The notes under the pieces: model-generated
What the model saw: only the letters and a program-made list of their open reading frames with translations
Database searches by the model: none
Told to the model about the DNA's origin: nothing
Translations under genes and position numbers: made by a program
Shown: positions 6,413 through 13,039 of the stretch, piece by piece
Layout of the letters: each line of letters begins with the position of its first letter
Position numbering within the stretch: the stretch's first letter is position 1
Assembly (NCBI GenBank): GCA_034435015.1
Contig: DAOTYH010000018.1
Span: forward strand, 1-13,076
Length of the DNA: 13,076 nucleotides
Source of the DNA: DAOTYH01 sp034435015
GTDB lineage: Bacteria > Chloroflexota > Anaerolineae > Aggregatilineales > UBA3940
Direction: 5' to 3'

Positions 6413-8803
6413 ATGACATCTTCCCTTGGATCAAAGCGCTCCCGCCGACTGATTCTAGCCCTGACAATCGGCGGCCTGCTCTATCTAGCTTATCTGCTGA
6501 CCTTTTCCGGCACATTCAAAACCGACGATGAGCTGTACATAGCAGATACCACTCAGGCCCTATCCATCAGGCACAGCCTGTACCTTAACCAATCTGCCTA
6601 TCTCCGCCCCCTCCAAACTACCGATGTCGAGTTAGCCCAACCGATCTTGGCAATATCGTTTTACTGGCCGGCCTATCACATCCCATGGGTTGGCAATATC
6701 CATGCCATCCTGTTGTTTAACCCGGTCATCACTGCCCTGACAGGTATTTTGATCTTCTATTATGCTCTCAGCCGCGGCTACCAAGAACGTACCGCTGTCG
6801 TTGCGGCGCTGTTGTTTGGACTCACTACGATTGTTTGGCCTTACACCAAGACCTTTTTCCGCGAGCCGCTGTCTGCCTTCAACCTGCTTGGGGCCGCTTT
6901 CTGCTTGGAAAACTGGCAGCATACTGTCAACGAAAGCCGTCACCGCCATTGGCTTTGGCTTGGGGGCGGTGTAGGCCTGACGGTCCTTGCACTGCTTAGC
7001 AAAGAGGCGGCCCTGATCTTCCTGCCGGCTCTGATTCTAATGGCTTACCCTGGCCTCAAAGTATTCAAGGGCCGCCGCCGCGAAGTGATCCTCATCATTG
7101 GCGGGTTAGTTGTCGTTGCGCTCCTGCTCTTTCTGGCGGTGATTTTCTTTCGCGAGCGGTTTTATCTATTCTGGACTCGATACCAGATTCCCATCCGCTT
7201 AAGAACATTCATGCAGGGCTTGCCCGGCGCGTGGTACGGCGTGGCAGGCTACCTGATCAGCCCTGGCAAGGGCATCTGGTGGTATTCGCCAGTACTGATC
7301 TTCGCTCTGGGTGCGCCTTTCGTCCTGCCGCGTGCCCGCTGGCGTGAATCGTGGCTACCGTTGGCGCTCACACTTTGGTTTGCGCTGAGCTACGCCGCCG
7401 TCCGGCAGGGGGAGTGGCACGGCGGCGTGGGATGGGGCGCACGCTACATGCTCCCCTTGATCCCATTCCTGATGCTGGCCGCTTTGCCCCTGCTCGACCG
7501 GATGCTGAACAGTACCCCATGGTGGCCCAGAGCGATCCTAACGCTGGTGGCAACAGCGGGGCTGATCGTCCAGATCGGCGGGGTGTATGTCAACATCCAC
7601 AGCTATTACGGATACATGCAGCCAGCTACCGGCTACCCTGCTTGGATAGGGCCGGGCATCTGGAGCGTGCGTTGGTCACAGGCCGTTGGCAGCTTGCTTT
7701 TTATTCCACAGGCTGAGCAGGACATCCGCTGGCTCATTCCCCAACCAGACTGGCCGGTGATAGGTGCGATTGCGGCTGGTATCGCTGGGATGGCCGTCAT
7801 GCTGATTTGGCTGTATCACAGCCAATCCATCTCCCGTAGGGCGGTATGGGCTGTCTCTCTTGCCGTCCCTGCCCTATCCGCGGCGCTGAGTGTGTTTGGC
7901 CTGTGGCGTGCCTATGGCGATCCCCGTTATGAAGGGCAGAATCAGGCCCTTCATGCTCTTAATGCTTACTTACAGGAAAATGCCAGCCAAGACGATGCGA
8001 TTCTGCTTTCCTCGCCGACCTATGTACGCTTCTTTATGAATTATTACAAAGGAGATGCGATCTGGTACAGCCTGCCTTACTCGCCGGGCGAGCGGTATAG
8101 CTGGGAGCAGACACCGCAGGTTGTATCCGATCAAGTAGAGGAGCTGATAGACCCGGAGGTTGCTAACTTATCGGGCTGGGTAAACGCAAATCAAGGCCCG
8201 CTCTGGCTGGTACAGGACAGCGGCCCCTATCTTCCGTGGGCTGTCCGACCGGTTGAGTGGTATCTGTCAAAGTATATGTTCCCTGTCAGCACAACTGACT
8301 TCGATCCTACAGTTCGCCTGATCGAGTACCTGCCCCTGCTTTATGCTCCTCCCGCTGGGGCGGAGTTGGAATACCCAGTTATGGCCCGCTTTGGCAATGC
8401 GATTGAACTTGTGGGCTGTGACCTTGTGACCCACCCTTACCTTTCCAGCCTGAGCGATCTGCACGCCGGCGATATGCTGGGGGTGTCGTTAGTCTGGAGG
8501 GCTGTCTCCCGACCGGATGCCGATTATGTCGTCGGCATGTATTGGATTGACGCTGCCGGAGCGCTGGTCTTACAGCAAGATCGCCCTCCTGTGGGGGGGT
8601 TCGCGCCTACCAGCCAATGGGAACGGGGCAGGGAAATCCGCGATAACTTCGGCTTCATCCTTCCCCCCAATCTGCCGCCGGGCAGTTATGAGTTGTGGGT
8701 TGCTCTGTATGCGTGGCCCTCGCTGGAACGTCTCCCCGTCACAAGTGCCGATGGCGAGTTGCTGGGAGATCATGTTGTGCTGGGTGTGATCGAAGTCAAG
8801 TAA
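6413..8803 (+). CDS. Large GT39/ArnT-like membrane glycosyltransferase with C-terminal beta-rich domain
   Basis: A 796-residue polytopic protein. A basic N-terminus leads into a first membrane helix (about 13-31), and the first outer loop has acidic TDDELYIADTTQAL (37-50), matching the catalytic acidic loop of GT-C lipid-carrier-dependent glycosyltransferases. Further hydrophobic helices lie near 96-118, 127-142, 182-211, 224-246, 292-305, 313-330, 344-362, 373-392, 447-467 and 477-496. SPGKGIWWYSPVLI (283-296) and WHGGVGWGARYMLPLIPFL (335-353) are recognisable motifs of a GT-C group found in Chloroflexota and Actinomycetota. Residues 500-650 look extracellular, and about 655-796 form a beta-rich module ending LPPGSYELWVALY. 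It should add sugars on the outer face from a polyprenyl-linked donor. It follows the WecA-like gene by 7 bases without a clear ribosome binding site, so coupled translation is likely. The substrate is unknown; a non-enzymatic membrane role is less likely. Confidence 0.75.
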   Translation: MTSSLGSKRSRRLILALTIGGLLYLAYLLTFSGTFKTDDELYIADTTQALSIRHSLYLNQSAYLRPLQTTDVELAQPILAISFYWPAYHIPWVGNIHAILLFNPVITALTGILIFYYALSRGYQERTAVVAALLFGLTTIVWPYTKTFFREPLSAFNLLGAAFCLENWQHTVNESRHRHWLWLGGGVGLTVLALLSKEAALIFLPALILMAYPGLKVFKGRRREVILIIGGLVVVALLLFLAVIFFRERFYLFWTRYQIPIRLRTFMQGLPGAWYGVAGYLISPGKGIWWYSPVLIFALGAPFVLPRARWRESWLPLALTLWFALSYAAVRQGEWHGGVGWGARYMLPLIPFLMLAALPLLDRMLNSTPWWPRAILTLVATAGLIVQIGGVYVNIHSYYGYMQPATGYPAWIGPGIWSVRWSQAVGSLLFIPQAEQDIRWLIPQPDWPVIGAIAAGIAGMAVMLIWLYHSQSISRRAVWAVSLAVPALSAALSVFGLWRAYGDPRYEGQNQALHALNAYLQENASQDDAILLSSPTYVRFFMNYYKGDAIWYSLPYSPGERYSWEQTPQVVSDQVEELIDPEVANLSGWVNANQGPLWLVQDSGPYLPWAVRPVEWYLSKYMFPVSTTDFDPTVRLIEYLPLLYAPPAGAELEYPVMARFGNAIELVGCDLVTHPYLSSLSDLHAGDMLGVSLVWRAVSRPDADYVVGMYWIDAAGALVLQQDRPPVGGFAPTSQWERGREIRDNFGFILPPNLPPGSYELWVALYAWPSLERLPVTSADGELLGDHVVLGVIEVK

Positions 8804-8828
8804 AGCAGTCAGCGCCGTGATCCACAGG

Positions 8829-9539
8829 CTATGTGCCTTTTTCGGTCACCATGAGCATATAGCCGACGCCGCGTTCGGTAATGATCGCATAGGGAGAAGG
8901 AGCAGACCCCTCGATTTTCTGACGCAGGCGATGCATGTGCACCCGTAGAGTATTCCGGTCTGCCGCGCTGGGTTCATAGCGCCATACGCGCTCAATCAGC
9001 GTATCAGCATCCACAACCTTTCCAAGCGAGGTTGCTAGAACATGGAGCAAGGCATTTTCGATGGGCGTCAGCTTTTTGACCTTGCCGTCCACAATGACCT
9101 GCCTGCGAACATAGTCAACCTGTAACCCTTCGCAGATTTGATGTATCCGTCCGGAAGCGTAGCCGAAGTTGTTAATTCGGCTCAATATCCGCCGGATACG
9201 CATGACTAGTTCATCTGGCGCCACTGGCTTGCGAAGGTAGTCGTCAGCATATTGGAGGACCCTAGCCGCCAGCCCTCCCTCATCATAGTCAGAGATCGTG
9301 ATAATGGGCATGCCAGCCTGATCGTAAAGTTCTTGGCAAAGCTCAAGACCGTCCATATCGGGCAGGCGCAGATCGATCAGCATCAGGTGTGGTAATCCAT
9401 CCTTTTCGATGCGTTGCCGGGCACTGCGTCCGTCCCGGCATACCAGCACGTCGAAGCCCGCTCTGACGAGCTGGGGACTTATTTCTTGAATATCGGGTGC
9501 ATCTCCAACTACCAATACACGTTTGGGGTTGTCGCCCAT
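8829..9539 (-). CDS. OmpR/PhoB-family response regulator (orphan)
   Basis: A 236-residue two-component regulator. The receiver domain (about 6-120) has phosphoacceptor Asp56 in LMLIDLRLPDMDG, Ser83 in IITIS at the switch Thr/Ser position, and Lys104 in YLRKPV. The N-terminal acidic cluster reads VLVVGDAPD, so the first acidic residue of the usual DD pair is Gly12 while Asp13 remains. The C-terminal winged helix (about 135-232) has LTPIENALLHVLA, VDADTLIERVW, the recognition segment NTLRVHMHRLRQKIE and the wing ITERGVGYML. It probably binds direct repeats in DNA as a dimer. No histidine kinase lies beside it. Start is the ATG at 9539 with GGAGG four bases upstream; another ATG at 9543 is out of frame. 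It is divergent from the penicillin-binding protein and convergent with the glycan operon (25 bases between stops), so it may control either or neither. Confidence 0.92.
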   Translation of the reverse strand: MGDNPKRVLVVGDAPDIQEISPQLVRAGFDVLVCRDGRSARQRIEKDGLPHLMLIDLRLPDMDGLELCQELYDQAGMPIITISDYDEGGLAARVLQYADDYLRKPVAPDELVMRIRRILSRINNFGYASGRIHQICEGLQVDYVRRQVIVDGKVKKLTPIENALLHVLATSLGKVVDADTLIERVWRYEPSAADRNTLRVHMHRLRQKIEGSAPSPYAIITERGVGYMLMVTEKGT

Positions 9540-9543
9540 ACAT

Positions 9544-9548
9544 CCTCC
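9544..9548 (-). promoter_or_regulatory. Ribosome binding site GGAGG for the response regulator
   Basis: On the minus strand GGAGG lies four bases before the ATG at 9539. This is a short spacer but a perfect core, and it fixes the start. Confidence 0.65.
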
Positions 9549-9628
9549 ACTGTTTTTCCTGTCCGCCCTGCTCTGGCTTTAAATGTTCCCTGCCAAAATC
9601 AAGCCATCACCCTTCGTTTAGGAATCTG

Positions 9629-9637
9629 TGCTATAGT
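9629..9637 (+). promoter_or_regulatory. Possible extended -10 promoter (TGCTATAGT)
   Basis: TG at 9629-9630, one base, then TATAGT at 9632-9637 matches an extended -10, with five of six -10 bases as in the sigma70 consensus. No good -35 is seen 16-18 bases upstream. Rightward transcription would give a leader of about 250 bases before the penicillin-binding protein. The core is nearly palindromic, so use on the minus strand for the response regulator is also possible. Confidence 0.3.
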
Positions 9638-9773
9638 ACCTGCTAGGTTTGATGGGAATCTACGATAGACCGGGATGTATGAAAGAAGCGCTTTGATGTT
9701 ACCCGCCTCACTGACAACTTGCAATGATTAGATTCAGGGGGTACTCAACCTTATGCTCCGTTAAGGATGGGAG

Positions 9774-9787
9774 GTATGCGATCATAC
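9774..9787. repeat. Small inverted repeat (GTATG / CATAC)
   Basis: GTATG at 9774-9778 and CATAC at 9783-9787 are separated by CGAT. This is a 5-bp perfect stem overlapping the start of the 12-codon ORF. It could be a regulator half-site pair or a weak hairpin masking that start. Confidence 0.25.
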
Positions 9788-9814
9788 GTTCTGGCCGACA
9801 AGCCCTATAGGTGA
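9776..9814 (+). CDS. Possible 12-codon upstream ORF (MRSYVLADKPYR)
   Basis: An ATG at 9776 opens a 12-codon frame ending in TGA at 9812-9814, 82 bases before the penicillin-binding protein start. AAGGA at 9763-9767 is eight bases upstream, a good ribosome binding distance, although the nearer GGGAGG is too close. Nothing in the peptide suggests an attenuator with repeated rare or regulatory codons. It would be transcribed only if a promoter upstream of it is used. This is most likely a chance ORF, recorded because its translation signal is better than expected. Confidence 0.15.
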   Translation: MRSYVLADKPYR

Positions 9815-9824
9815 GTGCTCCCGG

Positions 9825-9853
9825 TTCGATTCATCTTAGCACATGCCTATTAT
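9825..9853 (+). promoter_or_regulatory. Candidate proximal promoter of the penicillin-binding protein gene
   Basis: TATTAT at 9848-9853 lies within an AT-rich run (9848-9857) in otherwise GC-richer DNA, with TTCGAT at 9825-9830 and a 17-base spacer. The -35 match is poor. A start near 9860 would give a leader of about 35 bases to the GTG at 9897, a usual distance. Confidence 0.35.
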
Positions 9854-9883
9854 ATAAGACGAAGGTCGGTGATGTTAGGTTTC

Positions 9884-9889
9884 AAGGAG
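9884..9889 (+). promoter_or_regulatory. Ribosome binding site AAGGAG deciding a GTG start
   Basis: AAGGAG ends seven bases before the GTG at 9897. It supports this non-ATG start, which also gives a short basic cytoplasmic tail before the membrane anchor. Confidence 0.7.
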
Positions 9890-9896
9890 TAGCAGG

Positions 9897-12875
9897 GTGA
9901 CAGCTACACGGCGGATTGTCCAGCGGCGCCACAGACGACAGCATCAAGTGCATACAGGGATTCGACTCGCACTGCGCCGTTTGTTGATCATCATTCTGGT
10001 TATTCTGGGAGTTGGCCTGCTAACCTTGTTGACTGGGGCAGGGGCAGTGGTCAGTGTCTATGCCTACTATGCAGAACAGTTGCCAGAGCCGGGAGCCATT
10101 GCCATTGTTGAAGAGAATTTCGAGACCACCAAGATATATGATCGGACCGGGCAGATACTCCTGTATGAGGTGATCGATCCGCTGGGAGGTGACCGTACAT
10201 GGGTTGAACTCTCTGACATTCCGCTCTACCTGCGTCAGGCAACCATTGCCATAGAGGATAAAACTTTCTACGAAAATCCCGGCTATGACTTAGAAGGCAT
10301 CCTGCGGGCGCTCTGGAATAACCTGCGCGGTTTGCCTGTTCAGGGCGGTTCTTCCATCACTCAACAGCTCATTAAGAATGTGCTGATTGATCCGGATCAG
10401 CGTGCCGAGCTGAGTTTGGAGCGCAAAATTGCCGAACTGATCTTGGCAGTCCGTGTCAGCAATGAGTACACCAAAGACCAGATTCTGGAGTGGTACCTCA
10501 ATACAAACTTCTACGGCAATCTGGCCTATGGGGTAGAAGCCGCCTCGCAGGTGTATTTTGGTAAGCCGGTCAGCGAGCTTTCGCTGGCAGAAGCGGCCAT
10601 GCTGGCCGCTATCCCCCAGGCGCCCGGTCTTAACCCCATAGACAACTATGACCTTGCGCGGGAGCGCCAGCGGGCGGTGCTTGATCGGATGGTCGAGCAG
10701 GGGTACATCACTCAAGAAGAGGCTGACGCGGCCTTTAATGCCCCTCTTGAGATCAGCCCGCCGGAACGACGGTTTGATCTGCGGGCGCCTCATTTTGCCG
10801 TCGCCGCCCGCAGGCAACTGGAAGAGATGCTGGGGCCGGAATTGGTCTATCGAGGGGGGCTGACGGTTTACACGACGCTTGATTATTCTCTCTACCTTCA
10901 GGTTGAGTGTGCGGCCCGCTCGCATGTGGCTCGGTTGTCCGGCCAGCCCGCCGATACGGTTATTCCGGCTTCGGATGGCTCGCCCTGCCTTGCGGCCCAG
11001 TATCTTCATCCCCTCGCCCCAGAGGATGTGGGGCGCGATCACAACGTTCATAACGCGGCAGTTGTCGTGCTTGATCCCCAGACCGCTGAAGTGCTGGCGA
11101 TGCTGGGCAGTCTGGACTACTACGACGTAAACATTGACGGTAACTTCAACGTGGCATTAGCTGAGCGGCAACCCGGCTCCGCCTTTAAACCTTTCACTTA
11201 TCTGACCGCCTTTGAGCAAGGGTACACGCCTGCCACGATGACGCTTGATGTGCGGACAGCCTTTGACGTGGGAAGCAGTCAGCCTTATGTGCCGGAGAAC
11301 GCAGACCGCCAGTTCCATGGCCCCCAGAGCATCCGTTCTGCGCTGGCAAATTCTTATAATGTGCCCGCTGTGCAGGTGCTGAGCTGGGTCGGTGTGGATA
11401 AAGTGATTCGTACCGCCCACGCCATGGGGATCAACACGCTGGACAGAGGTCTGAACTACTATGGCCTCTCACTGACGCTGGGGGGCGGTGAGGTAACACT
11501 CTATGATATGACGTATGCTTACAGCGTTTTTGCTAACTTGGGCGAAATGCGGGGCCGTCCCATCCCCCCGGATCAGCGGCGCCCTGGCTTCCGCACGCTC
11601 GATCCGACCCTGATCCTGCGGGTTGAGGATCGTAACGGCAACATCCTGTGGGAATATGGGCAGGGCAATACGTTCAACTCCGTCAGCGTAGTAGAGCCGT
11701 CTCTAACCTATCTCATCAATGACATTCTCTCGGATGACGTGGCCCGCCGTCCTAGTGTTGGCCCCAACAGTGCCCTGCTGCTTGATCGGCCTGCCGCTGT
11801 CAAGACAGGCACAACCAACGATTTTCGGGATAACTGGACAATCGGATATACGCCGGAACTTGTAACAGGCGTATGGGTCGGCAACACAGATAACTCGCCT
11901 ATGGTCGAGATGCCCGCTATTGTGGGAGCCGCTCCCATCTGGGGAGCTGTCATGGAGTATGCCAGCCTTTATCTGGACCTCCCCCCTGTAGGCTGGCAGC
12001 GTCCACCCGATATTATCGAGATGACAGTCTGTCAGGTCAGCGGCATGCTGCCTACCCCTTACTGCCCTACCCGGCAGGAAATCTTTCGCCAGGGCACTGA
12101 GCCAACCGCCTATGACACGGTCTTCCAGCCCTTTGCTGTTAATCGGGAGACCGGTTTGCTGGCCACCGTTTACACCCCGCCGGAGTTGGTGGAAGAGCGG
12201 GTGTACGAAGTCCTGCCGCCGGAGGCCGCCGACTGGGTGCGGCAGGCCGGCATTCCTCAGCCTCCCACTGAGTACGATACCCTCTACATCCCTAATTCCA
12301 CCGGCGATGTGGCGATCACCAGCCCCGCACCCTTCAGCTACGTGCGTGGTGCGGTGACAATACGGGGCAATGCCGCCGATCCAAACTTCCAGCTTTATCG
12401 GCTGGAATATGGCCGGGGGCTTAACCCAACTGAGTGGATACAGATTGGGGTGGATCATTTTGGGCCGCGTTACAACGCTGAACTGGAAATCTGGGATGCC
12501 CGCAGGCTCGACGGCCTGTACAGCCTCCGGCTGACCGTTGTACGGGGAGACAATACAATCAAGGAGTTTGTCACGCAGGTCACGGTAGACAATACTCCCC
12601 CCTCTATTCAGATGATCTCTCCGTCTGACGGGCAACGGTTTACCTTAGCAGACGAATTTGTGACGATCCAGCCCTTTGTGACAGACAATATCTCGATGGA
12701 TCGTGTTGAGTTCTACGTGGATGGTCAACTGATCGCCATCAGCACTGTTGCACCCTTCAATGAACGGTGGATCATCACAGAGGCTGGGACTCACTTTATT
12801 GAACTGCGGGCCTACGATGCGGCGGGCAACACCACAGTCAGCAACCGCATCACCATCCAAGTAACAGCAAACTGA
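9897..12875 (+). CDS. Class A penicillin-binding protein (GT51 glycosyltransferase + transpeptidase) with C-terminal Ig-like domains
   Basis: A 992-residue bifunctional peptidoglycan synthase anchored in the membrane and acting outside it. An Arg-rich tail (1-28) precedes one membrane helix (about 29-58). The GT51 domain polymerises lipid II: EDKTFYENPG (catalytic Glu120; Asn127 where His is usual), GSSITQQ (151-157), ERKIAE (175-180) and KDQILEWYLN (193-202). The transpeptidase domain cross-links stem peptides: SAFK (Ser428 nucleophile, Lys431), SYN (486-488) and KTGT (636-639). Cys712 and Cys723 bracket VSGMLPTPY, a known C-terminal feature of PBP1a-like proteins. About 803-899 and 900-990 look like two Ig-like beta domains; the second has VEFYVDGQL and ELRAYDAAGN. 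All catalytic residues are present, so the enzyme should be active. Start is the GTG with AAGGAG at 9884-9889. It stands alone after a long intergenic region, so it probably has its own promoter. Confidence 0.95.
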   Translation: MTATRRIVQRRHRRQHQVHTGIRLALRRLLIIILVILGVGLLTLLTGAGAVVSVYAYYAEQLPEPGAIAIVEENFETTKIYDRTGQILLYEVIDPLGGDRTWVELSDIPLYLRQATIAIEDKTFYENPGYDLEGILRALWNNLRGLPVQGGSSITQQLIKNVLIDPDQRAELSLERKIAELILAVRVSNEYTKDQILEWYLNTNFYGNLAYGVEAASQVYFGKPVSELSLAEAAMLAAIPQAPGLNPIDNYDLARERQRAVLDRMVEQGYITQEEADAAFNAPLEISPPERRFDLRAPHFAVAARRQLEEMLGPELVYRGGLTVYTTLDYSLYLQVECAARSHVARLSGQPADTVIPASDGSPCLAAQYLHPLAPEDVGRDHNVHNAAVVVLDPQTAEVLAMLGSLDYYDVNIDGNFNVALAERQPGSAFKPFTYLTAFEQGYTPATMTLDVRTAFDVGSSQPYVPENADRQFHGPQSIRSALANSYNVPAVQVLSWVGVDKVIRTAHAMGINTLDRGLNYYGLSLTLGGGEVTLYDMTYAYSVFANLGEMRGRPIPPDQRRPGFRTLDPTLILRVEDRNGNILWEYGQGNTFNSVSVVEPSLTYLINDILSDDVARRPSVGPNSALLLDRPAAVKTGTTNDFRDNWTIGYTPELVTGVWVGNTDNSPMVEMPAIVGAAPIWGAVMEYASLYLDLPPVGWQRPPDIIEMTVCQVSGMLPTPYCPTRQEIFRQGTEPTAYDTVFQPFAVNRETGLLATVYTPPELVEERVYEVLPPEAADWVRQAGIPQPPTEYDTLYIPNSTGDVAITSPAPFSYVRGAVTIRGNAADPNFQLYRLEYGRGLNPTEWIQIGVDHFGPRYNAELEIWDARRLDGLYSLRLTVVRGDNTIKEFVTQVTVDNTPPSIQMISPSDGQRFTLADEFVTIQPFVTDNISMDRVEFYVDGQLIAISTVAPFNERWIITEAGTHFIELRAYDAAGNTTVSNRITIQVTAN

Positions 12876-12960
12876 GTGGCTGGGAGTGTCTAATATTATG
12901 GATATGGAGGGCTAAAATCGCCTGACCCGTTAACACCACGTCCACCCTTTAGCCACTCCC
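12874..12960 (+). repeat. Competing inverted-repeat arms downstream of the penicillin-binding protein
   Basis: One 3' arm, TTTAGCCACTCCC at 12948-12960, can pair with three upstream segments: GAGTGGCT (12874-12881, 8 bp with 12951-12958), GGGAGTG (12882-12888, 7 bp with 12954-12960), and GGAGGGCTAAA (12906-12916, 11 bp with 12948-12959 with one bulged A). The last has a 31-base loop. No T-run follows the 3' arm, so this is not a standard intrinsic terminator. It may be a factor-dependent terminator, an mRNA 3'-end stabiliser or a binding site. Confidence 0.4.
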
Positions 12961-12964
12961 CACA

Positions 12965-12993
12965 TTGACAACCCTCCTCTTTCATGCTAATTT
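12965..12993 (+). promoter_or_regulatory. Sigma70-type promoter for the last, partial gene
   Basis: A perfect TTGACA (12965-12970) is followed by a 17-base spacer ending in TG plus one base, then TAATTT at 12988-12993, which makes an extended -10. Transcription would begin near 13000, giving a leader of about 40 bases to the ATG at 13040. This is the best promoter match noticed in the window. Confidence 0.55.
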
Positions 12994-13027
12994 TCAGCCA
13001 TGTGATCTGAAATATGCTGGATCGTGC

Positions 13028-13033
13028 AGGAGG
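13028..13033 (+). promoter_or_regulatory. Ribosome binding site AGGAGG
   Basis: A perfect AGGAGG ends six bases before the ATG at 13040. It is the strongest ribosome binding site noticed in the window and supports a real gene running off the right edge. Confidence 0.7.
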
Positions 13034-13039
13034 CGTCTT

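Larger units (their letters stand above)
1..8803 (+). other. Surface-polysaccharide biosynthesis operon (left end outside window)
   Basis: Seven genes lie on one strand with almost no space between them. The junctions are TGATG at 165-169, a 3-base gap at 1289-1291, a 25-base gap at 3203-3227, ATGA at 4169-4172, ATGA at 5371-5374 and a 7-base gap at 6406-6412. The gene set (membrane glycosyltransferases, two GT4 enzymes, amidotransferase, nucleotide-sugar epimerase, polyprenyl-phosphate sugar transferase) is that of an exopolysaccharide, capsule or cell-wall glycan locus. No promoter stands out inside the block, so transcription probably starts to the left of the window. No flippase, polymerase, chain-length regulator or export ABC transporter is seen here. 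Membership of one transcript is inferred from spacing and strand. Confidence 0.65.
9537..9681. repeat. 9-bp inverted repeat flanking the response-regulator leader
   Basis: CATACATCC at 9537-9545, over the start codon of the response regulator, is the exact reverse complement of GGATGTATG at 9673-9681. With this much DNA a 9-bp match could be chance. If real it could be a site for autoregulation. Confidence 0.25.
9540..9896. other. Divergent intergenic region (357 bases)
   Basis: This is the only gap over 300 bases in the window. It separates the response regulator (leftward) from the penicillin-binding protein (rightward) and should hold the promoters of both. Visible items are an extended -10 (9629-9637), an AT-rich -10-like run close to the second gene (9848-9857), a palindromic TTGCAA (9719-9724) that could be a -35 for leftward transcription with TAACAT (complement of 9696-9701), repeated TGATGTTA (9694-9701 and 9870-9877) and TAGGTTT (9644-9650 and 9876-9882), a 5-bp hairpin (9774-9787), and a 12-codon ORF (9776-9814). 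No tRNA, riboswitch or long conserved ORF is recognised. Each element is short enough to occur by chance. Confidence 0.6.

Noticed and set aside
8804..8828. Possible bidirectional terminator between the convergent genes
   Set aside because: Only 25 bases lie between the stops, and no GC-rich hairpin or T-run is seen on either strand.
9815..9842. tRNA-like T-loop GGTTCGATTC in the intergenic region
   Set aside because: The bases flanking the loop do not form a 5-bp T stem, and no acceptor, D or anticodon arms fit upstream.
10290..11051. 253-codon open frame on the minus strand within the penicillin-binding protein gene
   Set aside because: It is antisense to the GT51 domain motifs, and the Arg/Gln-rich product looks like an antisense shadow.
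11703..12635. 310-codon open frame on the minus strand within the penicillin-binding protein gene
   Set aside because: It is antisense to well-conserved transpeptidase coding sequence, shows no recognisable motif and has low-plausibility composition. It is a shadow of the real gene.
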